Origin: Paenibacillus vietnamensis
Lineage (GTDB): Bacteria > Bacillota > Bacilli > Paenibacillales > Paenibacillaceae
Assembly: GCF_020169515.1 (NCBI RefSeq)
Contig: NZ_JAHMHW010000007.1
Span: 1-64,000 of the forward strand
Length of the DNA: 64,000 nt
Direction of reading: 5' to 3'
The position numbers were made by a program, and so were the translations under genes. Within the stretch, counting starts at the first letter, position 1. Every line of letters begins with the position of its first letter. The notes under the pieces were generated by a model. The model was not told where the DNA came from. It saw only the letters and a program-made list of their open reading frames with translations, and did no database searches. This document shows, one piece after another, positions 34,414 through 41,572 of the stretch.

Positions 34414-34839
34414 TTACCAGCCTCTGCGGTCGCACGGGTCGAATAATTTTCTGATACAAATATCGAAGGTAACCGTAACGTCGTTCCAGCGGCCAAACGA
34501 ACAGCAGATTCTTACGCAATCCTTATCGCGCGTACTGAAGAAGCATACGACCTTGCAATTGCAGCCAAGCAGGCATTCAATTGCTTTTTCATTGCGGCAG
34601 CGAATGGCTTTAACGAGCGTTTCCGCATTGTCTTCGCATTTCAGCTTTTTAAAGAAATCACCCAGTACTTTACCGGCTTCCTGCACTCCCTCTACAGCAG
34701 GATCTTGTTTTTTGCCGCAGCTTCTGTTTCTGTCACCGCCAATATTGCCATTGCTTTTGCAGTTGGAGCACGAAATCCGGACACGCCGCGAAGCTTTGCG
34801 GGAGGTGCTGCGGATTTTTACTTTTTTATTTGCGGACAT
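34414..34839 (-). CDS. Cysteine-rich protein, possible spore-coat component
   Basis: This 141-residue protein has a strongly basic N-terminus, CSNCKSNG near residue 24 and many later cysteines, including ECLLGCNCKVVCFF and CVRICCSFGR. The last strand NDVTVTFDICIRKLF looks folded. The composition and size recall crust or exosporium proteins of Bacillales that cross-link through cysteines, but I cannot name a family. GAGGGGGG precedes the ATG at 34839; a frame to 34872 lacks this support. Confidence 0.65.
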   Translation of the reverse strand: MSANKKVKIRSTSRKASRRVRISCSNCKSNGNIGGDRNRSCGKKQDPAVEGVQEAGKVLGDFFKKLKCEDNAETLVKAIRCRNEKAIECLLGCNCKVVCFFSTRDKDCVRICCSFGRWNDVTVTFDICIRKLFDPCDRRGW

Positions 34840-34967
34840 CTCATTCCCCCCTCTCTTATGAGCATAATCCATCGTATGCTAGATTAAGAGATTCGAATGG
34901 ACGAGTAGTAACCGTCATCCGCTGAAAAAAAGGGAAAGAGAGGACGGGCAGGCAAATGCCTCGGGGA

Positions 34968-35717
34968 TTACAACCCTATCGGCATTTGGGCGCCCGCCTT
35001 ATCGTGCAGCAGCTCGGATACCGTGACGATCTGGAAGCCCTGCTTTTTAAGCCCCGGAAGGATCAGCTTCAGAGCCTCCACCGTCTGGCTGGAGCCGGGA
35101 ATGTAATCGTGAAGCAGGACGATGTCGCCGTTACGCGTATTGTTCAGTACTTTCCGGACGATATGGCCGACTCCGGGGCTTCTCCAATCATTCGTGTCCT
35201 TATGCCAGGACCACAGCACGGTCGTATAACCGAGCTGCTTGGCGATCCGGATCGACTCCTCGCTGTAGAAACCGCCGGGCGGACGAAACAGCATCGGTTT
35301 TCTGCCCGTTAACTCCATTAACAACCGGTCGGTGCTTACAATTTCCTCTTGAATCGTCATCGATTTGATGGCGTCCTTGAAGTAAACGTGGTTAAACGTA
35401 TGATTGGCGACCTCATGCCCTTCATCGATCTCCCGCTTTACCGTCTCCGGATATCGCTCCACTTTGTTGCCCAGCACGAAAAAAGTCGCCTTCGCACCAT
35501 ATTCCTTGAGCAGGTCCAGGATCGGATCGGTCGTCTCCGGGTACGGGCCGTCGTCGAAGGTTAAGGCGATTTTTTTGACCTCAAGGGGCACCTCCCAGAC
35601 GATCTCCCCCCGCTTCTCATAGAACGCCCTATCCTTTCTGACGTAAGGCTCCTCGAAGCCTCCCAAAAATACCAGACACAGTACGATTGCTATTCCGCGC
35701 GTCATTGCCTTGACCAA
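34968..35717 (-). CDS. Polysaccharide deacetylase (NodB-type)
   Basis: This 249-residue enzyme has one N-terminal hydrophobic segment (signal or anchor) and a NodB domain: ALTFDDGPYPETT near residue 50, NHTFNHVYFKD (metal His pair) near 105, FRPPGGFYSEES near 145 and DIVLLHDYIPGS near 200. It deacetylates N-acetylglucosamine or N-acetylmuramic residues of the wall, as PdaA does in the spore cortex. The start is TTG at 35717 or ATG at 35705; GGAAGGGA lies upstream of both. It is divergent from the manganese catalase. Confidence 0.88.
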   Translation of the reverse strand: MVKAMTRGIAIVLCLVFLGGFEEPYVRKDRAFYEKRGEIVWEVPLEVKKIALTFDDGPYPETTDPILDLLKEYGAKATFFVLGNKVERYPETVKREIDEGHEVANHTFNHVYFKDAIKSMTIQEEIVSTDRLLMELTGRKPMLFRPPGGFYSEESIRIAKQLGYTTVLWSWHKDTNDWRSPGVGHIVRKVLNNTRNGDIVLLHDYIPGSSQTVEALKLILPGLKKQGFQIVTVSELLHDKAGAQMPIGL

Positions 35718-35953
35718 GTTCTGTCATTCCCTTCCGTCATTCGCCCAACATGTTCAGGAAACGTTACTTATCATTTCCAGCCCAAGATGGGGATAGTATC
35801 CGCAAAAATATGGCGGATATACGGGACGCGCCGAATTGCCGCGAACGTGCGCCCGCCGGACCGGCGTCTTGCCCGGCTTTGCTTCCGGTCTATGGCCCGG
35901 CTCCGCGACATACAAATATAGGAAAGCTATGCAGGCAGAAAGAGGTGATTAAC

Positions 35954-36850
35954 GTGTTTCAACGAATGAACCGGCTCCAGGTGGAACTGCCCCCGTCCCC
36001 CTATGCGGACGCGAATGCTGCGGCGGCCGTGCAGGAGCTGCTGGGCGGAAAATTCGGCGAAATGTCCACGCTTAATAATTATATGTACCAGTCGTTTAAT
36101 TTTCGGGAAAGGAAGAAGTTGAAGCCGTTTTACGATCTCGTCTGCAGCATTACGGCAGAGGAATTCGGCCATGTGGAGCTCGTCTCCCATGCGATCAATA
36201 TGGTGCTGACGGGCACGACGAGCCCTGGAGATCCGAATGCGGCCCCCCTCAAGGAAGGCAAGGATAAGCGCAACAGCCACTTTTTTATCTCGACCGCCCA
36301 GACGTCGATGCCGGGAGATTCGATGGGACGCGCCTGGACCGGAGACAATGTGTTCAGCAGCGGCAATCTGGTGCTCGACCTGCTGCACAACTTTTTCCTC
36401 GAATGCGGGGCGAGAACGCACAAGATGCGCGTCTACGAAATGACCGACCATCCGACGGCGCGGGCGATGATCGGGTATTTGCTCGTAAGGGGCGGGGTTC
36501 ACGTGCTTGCTTACGCCAAGGCGCTCGAGATCGCGACGGGAGTCGACGTGAAGAGGATGATTCCGATCCCCGATCTGAGCAACGAGAGCTTCGAAGCCGC
36601 CCGCAAATTCGAAGCGATGGGGCTCGGCAACAAGCTTTACACCTTCAGCCCGAACGACTACAAGGATATCGTCCTGATCTGGAACGGCCAAAATCCGCTG
36701 ACGGGCGCGAAGCTCGAGGTCATTCAAGGCGCTCCGCAGGGCGCTCCCATGCCTGATTTGAGCGAGGTGCCGGAGGAGTTCGCGCCGGGCATTTCGCAGG
36801 AGGATTTTATGGAAATCGCCAGGCGGCTCCAGAAGAACGCCGGACTGTAG
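35954..36850 (+). CDS. Manganese catalase
   Basis: This 298-residue di-manganese enzyme breaks down hydrogen peroxide. Ligand glutamates and histidines lie in GGKFGEMSTLNNYMYQSF, ITAEEFGHVELVSH, FFLECGARTHKMRVYEM and LVRGGVHVLAYAKALE. Relatives include CotJC of the spore coat and YdbD. The start is the GTG at 35954 with AGAGGTGA upstream; a much longer frame to 35750 has no support. Confidence 0.93.
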   Translation: MFQRMNRLQVELPPSPYADANAAAAVQELLGGKFGEMSTLNNYMYQSFNFRERKKLKPFYDLVCSITAEEFGHVELVSHAINMVLTGTTSPGDPNAAPLKEGKDKRNSHFFISTAQTSMPGDSMGRAWTGDNVFSSGNLVLDLLHNFFLECGARTHKMRVYEMTDHPTARAMIGYLLVRGGVHVLAYAKALEIATGVDVKRMIPIPDLSNESFEAARKFEAMGLGNKLYTFSPNDYKDIVLIWNGQNPLTGAKLEVIQGAPQGAPMPDLSEVPEEFAPGISQEDFMEIARRLQKNAGL

Positions 36851-36928
36851 CGCAGCTCCCCGAGTCCTCGGCAGTCGCACTCAAGCGGCCAGCGAGGCCT
36901 GCGCTTTCAGGTTCCCTTCAGTTTCTTG

Positions 36929-36937
36929 TGGTATAAT
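36929..36937 (+). promoter_or_regulatory. Extended -10 promoter of the traX-like gene
   Basis: TGGTATAAT, an extended -10, lies 26 bases before the start codon; AGAGGGAA serves as the ribosome site. Confidence 0.5.
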
Positions 36938-36963
36938 TCCTTATACTTCAAGAGGGAACGGGG

Positions 36964-37614
36964 ATGATCGTTATACAGTTTCTGGCTATGCTTACGATGC
37001 TGATCGACCATATCGGCCTCATCTGGTTCCCGGACAATCCGGCATGGAGGATCATCGGAAGACTGGCGATGCCTTTTTACGCTTATGCGGTCGTGCTCGG
37101 GTATTTCAGGACCGGCAATATCGGCCGCTATTTGAAAAGAATGGGCTTCATCGCTCTGCTCTCGCAGCTTCCCTACCAGATCGCCTTCCACCAGCTTGAA
37201 GTGAATACGGTAGGCTCTCTGTTTGTGTGCCTGCTGCTCCTCGTTCTCATGGACAAATGGAAGGAAAAACGTGCCGTCCAGGTCCTCTTGGCGGCAGGGG
37301 CCGCCCTGCTGGTAGAGCTCGTACCGTTCAGCTACGGAGCGTATATCGTGCTTCTGGTGCTTATTTACCGATATGCCGCGGTACAGTGGATGACTTTGTT
37401 TCACTTCTCGCTTAGCGTGGTAAGCTTAGCAGTAAAGGGCTTCGGCTGGATTTTGCAGCTGTTCAGCCTGTCGGCTACCTTCCTGATCGTCTATATGCCC
37501 GATTCTTTAAGGAAGCTCGACGGCATCCGGATTCCGCGTTTTATCTGGCGCAGCTTTTACCCGGCCCATCTGCTTCTGCTCGCCGCCCTTCGCGATTTGC
37601 CCGCCATCCAGTAG
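36964..37614 (+). CDS. TraX-family membrane protein
   Basis: This 216-residue protein has seven or eight membrane helices with the TraX signature: MLIDHIGLIWFP, IIGRLAMPFYAYAVVLGYFRTG, LSQLPYQIAFHQLEVNT, and the C-terminal FYPAHLLLLA. TraX acetylates F-pilin in Enterobacteria, while the chromosomal Firmicute members have no known substrate and are not linked to conjugation. The last 108 bases overlap the 3' end of the protein-kinase gene on the other strand. Confidence 0.87.
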   Translation: MIVIQFLAMLTMLIDHIGLIWFPDNPAWRIIGRLAMPFYAYAVVLGYFRTGNIGRYLKRMGFIALLSQLPYQIAFHQLEVNTVGSLFVCLLLLVLMDKWKEKRAVQVLLAAGAALLVELVPFSYGAYIVLLVLIYRYAAVQWMTLFHFSLSVVSLAVKGFGWILQLFSLSATFLIVYMPDSLRKLDGIRIPRFIWRSFYPAHLLLLAALRDLPAIQ

Positions 37615-38472
37615 CCGATCCAGCTCGTTCCCGCACTCCGCGGCGGACGGCCAGCCCGGCTCTTCCTGCTGCAGCAGCCTGCGGATGAAGCGCGCAGCCT
37701 CCCGGGGCAGCGCAAGCTCCTCCTCCCAGCTTCGCTCTTCCTGGCCGGCGGCAGTCTCATAGCCCGCATACAGCATGAACAGCAGCAGATGGCCAAGACC
37801 GTACAGATCGCTGGACGGCTCGGGCAGCCTCATCCTCCGCTTCAGCTCGGAGCCGCTGTCCTCCGGGACGCCGTGCGGCGGCGATGCCGCAAGCGGTTTT
37901 TCCTTCAGCCCGATCAGCAGCTCCTCTGGAAGACGCTCGCCGATCCCGCAGGCAAGGCCGAAATCGATCAGGCTGACGCTCCCGTTATGCTCCAGCACGT
38001 TGGGGATGCGCACATCCCGGTGCACGAAGCCGGCCTCATGCACGTGAGCCAGCGGCTCCAGCAGCTGCCGGACGATCCCGAGCGCTTCGGCAAGCGTATA
38101 AGCATGGCCCTCGGCCATCGCTTTATGCTCTACGTTGGCCCCTTCGATCAGCTCCATCACCAGCGCCTCCTCGCGGCCCTGGCGGATATAGGCGTACCAT
38201 TTCGGGATTTGAGGGTGATCCAGCCTTTGCAAAATATCGCTTTCCCGCTTCAGCAGCCGCCTGCCCAGCTCTTTCTTGCTCGGCATGCTCCGCTTGAGCA
38301 GCACGGCGGCCCCCGTGTCCAGCTCCGTGCAGGCATAGGCTTGCCCGTAGCTGCCCATGCCGAGGAAGCGGATGATGCAGTACCGTTCCATGTAAACGCT
38401 GCCTTCGCGGAGCGGGTAATCCCGCCACCGGTTCAGCGCTTCATTGCTTTTTTGCTTCAAAAAGCTCCACAT
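37507..38472 (-). CDS. Hanks-type Ser/Thr protein kinase
   Basis: This 321-residue cytoplasmic kinase has the glycine loop FLGMGSYGQAY (residues 36-46), a VAIK-like lysine in VLLKR, the catalytic loop FVHRDVRIPN and LIDFGLACG. The loop has Arg where most Ser/Thr kinases have Lys (HRDLKPEN). There is no membrane helix or PASTA domain, so it resembles YbdM/PrkD rather than PrkC. The C-terminal tail past residue 285 is low-complexity and lies antisense to traX. A 59-residue Tyr/His/Ser-rich protein is divergent from it. Confidence 0.87.
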   Translation of the reverse strand: MWSFLKQKSNEALNRWRDYPLREGSVYMERYCIIRFLGMGSYGQAYACTELDTGAAVLLKRSMPSKKELGRRLLKRESDILQRLDHPQIPKWYAYIRQGREEALVMELIEGANVEHKAMAEGHAYTLAEALGIVRQLLEPLAHVHEAGFVHRDVRIPNVLEHNGSVSLIDFGLACGIGERLPEELLIGLKEKPLAASPPHGVPEDSGSELKRRMRLPEPSSDLYGLGHLLLFMLYAGYETAAGQEERSWEEELALPREAARFIRRLLQQEEPGWPSAAECGNELDRLLDGGQIAKGGEQKQMGRVKAAPDKTRNPDAVELP

Positions 38473-38558
38473 TCCCTTGTCCCCCCGGCATTCGCGTAGA
38501 AACCTTGCCGCCTTGCGTTTCGTATAATTAGCAATATATTAATAAGGAGGCTGACATT

Positions 38559-38738
38559 ATGCTTAAGCATTTGTTAAACCGGCTGCTTCATTCCGTTATG
38601 GGAAGAAAGAATCACGGCTATCACCATTATAGCAGCAGCAATTACAAAAAAGGGTACAATCACCCAATCAACCGCCCTCCCTACTCCTCTAAAGGTCACG
38701 GCTATTACAAGAAAAAGTACAGCAGCTACTCCAGCTGA
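38559..38738 (+). CDS. Small basic Tyr/His/Ser-rich protein, 59 residues
   Basis: AATAAGGAGG precedes the ATG, and the frame codes MLKHLLNRLLHSVMGRKNHG followed by repeats of Tyr, Ser, Lys and Gly such as GYHHYSSSNYKKGYN and GYYKKKYSSYSS. The first 15 residues could form an amphipathic helix; the rest is disordered. It is divergent from the protein kinase. The composition resembles small spore or coat peptides, and it offers many phosphorylatable residues; the function is unknown. Confidence 0.65.
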   Translation: MLKHLLNRLLHSVMGRKNHGYHHYSSSNYKKGYNHPINRPPYSSKGHGYYKKKYSSYSS

Positions 38739-38847
38739 GTTTGTTAGGAAATTGTAAGCAAAGCAAACAATCTCCTGACGAGTGTTTCATAAGGGGCTAA
38801 AAGGTTTACGTTAGAATGGGAGATATCGATCGGAGGTGTTACCGAAC

Positions 38848-39066
38848 ATGATGAAAATCGTTACCTTCAAACGTCGTTCCGTCCCTGTCTACTACCCTAA
38901 CGAACAATCCGCAGCCGTAGAAATGCTTTCACATAAATTGTACGAACTGGAATTAGACTTTGATTTCCGCAAGAAGTGGAAAAGGATCAAATCGGTTGAA
39001 ATGGTTCGTGACGTAGCCATTTTTCAATATAATGACGGTACGAAACTTTACCTTGAAGTATGCTGA
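38848..39066 (+). CDS. Small hypothetical protein, 72 residues
   Basis: This soluble 72-residue protein begins MMKIVTFKRRSVPVYYPNEQ and ends DVAIFQYNDGTKLYLEVC, suggesting a small alpha/beta fold. GGAGGTG lies 11 bases before the ATG at 38848. It ends before a strong terminator. I recognise no family. Confidence 0.65.
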   Translation: MMKIVTFKRRSVPVYYPNEQSAAVEMLSHKLYELELDFDFRKKWKRIKSVEMVRDVAIFQYNDGTKLYLEVC

Positions 39067-39073
39067 TCCGCCT

Positions 39074-39126
39074 AAGCAAAAAGACCTGCTGGTACACCGC
39101 GCGAGTGTGCTCCATCAGGTCTTTTG
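39074..39126. terminator. Bidirectional terminator
   Basis: AAAAGACCTG pairs with CAGGTCTTTT, with a second internal stem. It serves the convergent small gene and the GGDEF-EAL gene. Confidence 0.88.
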
Positions 39127-39128
39127 CA

Positions 39129-40457
39129 TTATAGAAGAAGGGCCGTCTTCCCGCTGACCGCCTTGCTGTGCTTCCGCAGCTCCGAGCGGCGGAGCATCGG
39201 CAGGTCGAGCACGTCCGGCTCCATCGGCTTGCCCAGCAGGTAACCCTGCACATAGCCGCAGCCCCATTCGTTCAGCAGGTTATACTGCTCCTCAAATTCC
39301 ACACCCTCGGCAATAACCTCCAGCCCCAGCTTATGAACGAGCGAGATGACGCCCTCCACAATGATTCTTTCGGCGCTTTCCACGTCGATTTTTCGGATGA
39401 AGGACTTATCCAGCTTGAGGCATTGGATCGGCAGCTGCTTCAAATTGGCGAGCGAGGAGTAACCGATCCCGTAATCGTCGAGCGAAATGCGCACGCCCGC
39501 TGCGCGGAGCCAGCTTAGCGTGGACATCGCGGTATCCGAGGCGTACAACGCCGTATTCTCCGTAATTTCCAGCTCCAGCGAGGAGCAGGAGAGGCCGAAC
39601 TCTTTCAAGACATGCAGTACGGTCCGCGGAAACGACGGGTCCTGCAGCTGAACCGGCGAAATGTTAATCGACATAATCAGGCTTCCGTTCCCCTGCTTGC
39701 CCATTCCCGAGAGCATGCGGCAGGCTTCGCGCAGCACCCATTCGCCGATTGGAATGATCAAGCCGTTCTGTTCGGCGATCCGGATGAACTCCGCCGGCGA
39801 GATGACGCCCAGCTCGGGGTGATGCCAGCGGATGAGCGCTTCGAAGCCTCTGAGCCGGCCGTCCTTCACCCGGTAGATCGGCTGATAGCTGAGATGAAAC
39901 TGACGAAGGCACAAGGCCGGCCGCAGCGCAGCCTCGACGTCTATGCGGCGTTTGATCAGCAGCGTATCCTCCATCGCGTAGAAACGCGCCCGGTTCCCGC
40001 CGAGCTCCTTGGATTGGTAGAGCGCCGATTCCGCGCGGCAGATCAGCTGCTCGCCGGTACGGCCGTCCCGCGGGAAGATCGTTGCGCCGATGCTGGAGGT
40101 CAGGTACAGCTCGGCGCCATCCACCTCGATCGGACGTTCGATCGCATTTTTAACCGCTTCGACCGCCTGCAGGCTGTGGCTTTCTCCCGGCTCGACCGTC
40201 ATACCGACCAGAAACGTATTGCCGCCGATTCTGCAAATCAGCGTGTTCGCCGCCCGGGCCTCCGACAGTCTTTTCCCCGTCATTTGCAGCACATAATCGC
40301 CGAAATCCGTTCCTCTCGATTCGTTCACGCGATAGAACCCGTCCAAATCGACTAAAGCCACAACCATCCAATTACCCGACGCATGCACGGCGCCGGCGGC
40401 CGCTTCCAGCTGCGCGAAAGCCTCCATGCGGTCAGGCAGCCCGGTTAATGCATCCAT
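39129..40457 (-). CDS. GGDEF-EAL protein with degenerate GGDEF, no sensor domain
   Basis: This 442-residue protein turns over or senses c-di-GMP. The GGDEF half (residues 1-170) starts abruptly at DALTGLPDR, and its active site reads RIGGNTFLVG, so cyclase activity is unlikely. The EAL half (180-430) keeps FEALIRWHHPE, ENTALY, SLDDYGIGYSSLANL and EVIAEGVE, consistent with phosphodiesterase activity. No sensory or membrane domain precedes it: an in-frame stop lies about 30 bases upstream. No good ribosome site is seen for the ATG at 40457 or the TTG at 40463, so the gene may be N-terminally truncated. Confidence 0.85.
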   Translation of the reverse strand: MDALTGLPDRMEAFAQLEAAAGAVHASGNWMVVALVDLDGFYRVNESRGTDFGDYVLQMTGKRLSEARAANTLICRIGGNTFLVGMTVEPGESHSLQAVEAVKNAIERPIEVDGAELYLTSSIGATIFPRDGRTGEQLICRAESALYQSKELGGNRARFYAMEDTLLIKRRIDVEAALRPALCLRQFHLSYQPIYRVKDGRLRGFEALIRWHHPELGVISPAEFIRIAEQNGLIIPIGEWVLREACRMLSGMGKQGNGSLIMSINISPVQLQDPSFPRTVLHVLKEFGLSCSSLELEITENTALYASDTAMSTLSWLRAAGVRISLDDYGIGYSSLANLKQLPIQCLKLDKSFIRKIDVESAERIIVEGVISLVHKLGLEVIAEGVEFEEQYNLLNEWGCGYVQGYLLGKPMEPDVLDLPMLRRSELRKHSKAVSGKTALLL

Positions 40458-40552
40458 ACTCAATCGTTCACCGTCCCCACGCAGTACTCATAAAGCTCAT
40501 TTGGGCACATAGATATTAGAAAACATTCAGGGCCCGGATTAGAAGTTTGCAA

Positions 40553-40705
40553 GCGTAAACGGCTGGCGCTACGCACGAACCGTTAGCTGCATCTTTGCGC
40601 AGCTCGGTTCTGTGCCGTCCTTTGGCGGTAACAGCTCGCCATCGCGATGAAATATAAGTCATGTATAAGCTCAAATTTATACATTCTTATATTTTTAGAA
40701 AAAAA
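40553..40705 (+). repeat. Structured dispersed repeat, copy E (longest)
   Basis: The most complete copy. An outer stem GCACGAACCG pairs with CGGTTC-T-GTGC, an inner stem AGCTGC pairs with GCAGCT, then comes a small hairpin CCGTC-CTTT-GGCGG with one G-T pair, then CGCGATGAAATATA and an AT-rich tail also found in copy D. It lies between the response-regulator and GGDEF-EAL genes, both on the opposite strand. Confidence 0.88.
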
Positions 40706-40737
40706 ACGAGCCGTTCCGAATATCCGGAACGCCCCGA

Positions 40738-41469
40738 TCAACCTTGGCTCCTGCTCGATTGCTGAGCGGTATACTTATAGCCGAACCCCCAAACGGTGCG
40801 GATCAGCCTCGGCTCCTTCGGATTTTTCTCTATCTTCTTGCGGAGATTAACGATATGCACGTCGATGGCGCGGTCCGTGACGAAGGAATCGAAGCCGCGT
40901 ATCGCATTGATCAGCTCTTCCCTGCTGAATACCTTGCCCGGGTGAGCCAAAAACAGCTTCATAAGCTCGTATTCCGAGAAGGTCGTTTCGACCAGCCGCC
41001 CGCGGACCAGCAGCAGCCGGCGCTCGAAATCAAGCTGGATCGGCTCGCGTTCGTCCGGCACCTCGGCTGCCGCGGCCTGCTGCTGTCCGAACTCGGAATG
41101 CATCATCGTGCTCGAGCGGCGGATTAACGCCTCCACCCGCGCTGTCAGCTCATGCATGCTGAAGGGCTTGCACATATAATCATCCGCTCCCGCCTTCAGA
41201 GCCTGCACCCTCTCGGATACCTCGCTCTTCATCGACAGGATCATGATGGGAACGTTGGAGCGCCGCCTGATTTGCGCGCATACCTCCATGCCGTCCAAAT
41301 CGGGCAAAATCAAATCAAGCAGCACCAGATCCGGCGCAAACTCGGCGATCTGCCTCAATCCGTCTTCCGCACGGTAGGCCTGCATAACCGAATAGCCCTC
41401 TTCCGATAAATACATTGACAGCATATCACTCATCATGACGTCATCTTCGATAACTAAAACCTTGTACAT
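40738..41469 (-). CDS. OmpR/PhoB-family response regulator
   Basis: This 243-residue regulator opens MYKVLVIEDDVMMSDMLSMY with the acidic pocket. The phospho-Asp lies in LVLLDLILPDLDG near residue 53 and the conserved Lys in ADDYMCKPF. The C-terminal winged helix ends VNLRKKIEKNPKEPRLIRTV. AAAGGGTG precedes the ATG at 41469. It lies 103 bases downstream of the giant hybrid kinase on the same strand and may be its output partner. Its targets are unknown. Confidence 0.92.
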   Translation of the reverse strand: MYKVLVIEDDVMMSDMLSMYLSEEGYSVMQAYRAEDGLRQIAEFAPDLVLLDLILPDLDGMEVCAQIRRRSNVPIMILSMKSEVSERVQALKAGADDYMCKPFSMHELTARVEALIRRSSTMMHSEFGQQQAAAAEVPDEREPIQLDFERRLLLVRGRLVETTFSEYELMKLFLAHPGKVFSREELINAIRGFDSFVTDRAIDVHIVNLRKKIEKNPKEPRLIRTVWGFGYKYTAQQSSRSQG

Positions 41470-41572
41470 CGTCGTCACCCTTTTGGAGGTTTGATGATTT
41501 CTGTCGAATAGTATGTGTAACTCTACTATACAATACCTACTATTAAAGGGACAACAACTTGTTAGAAGATTG

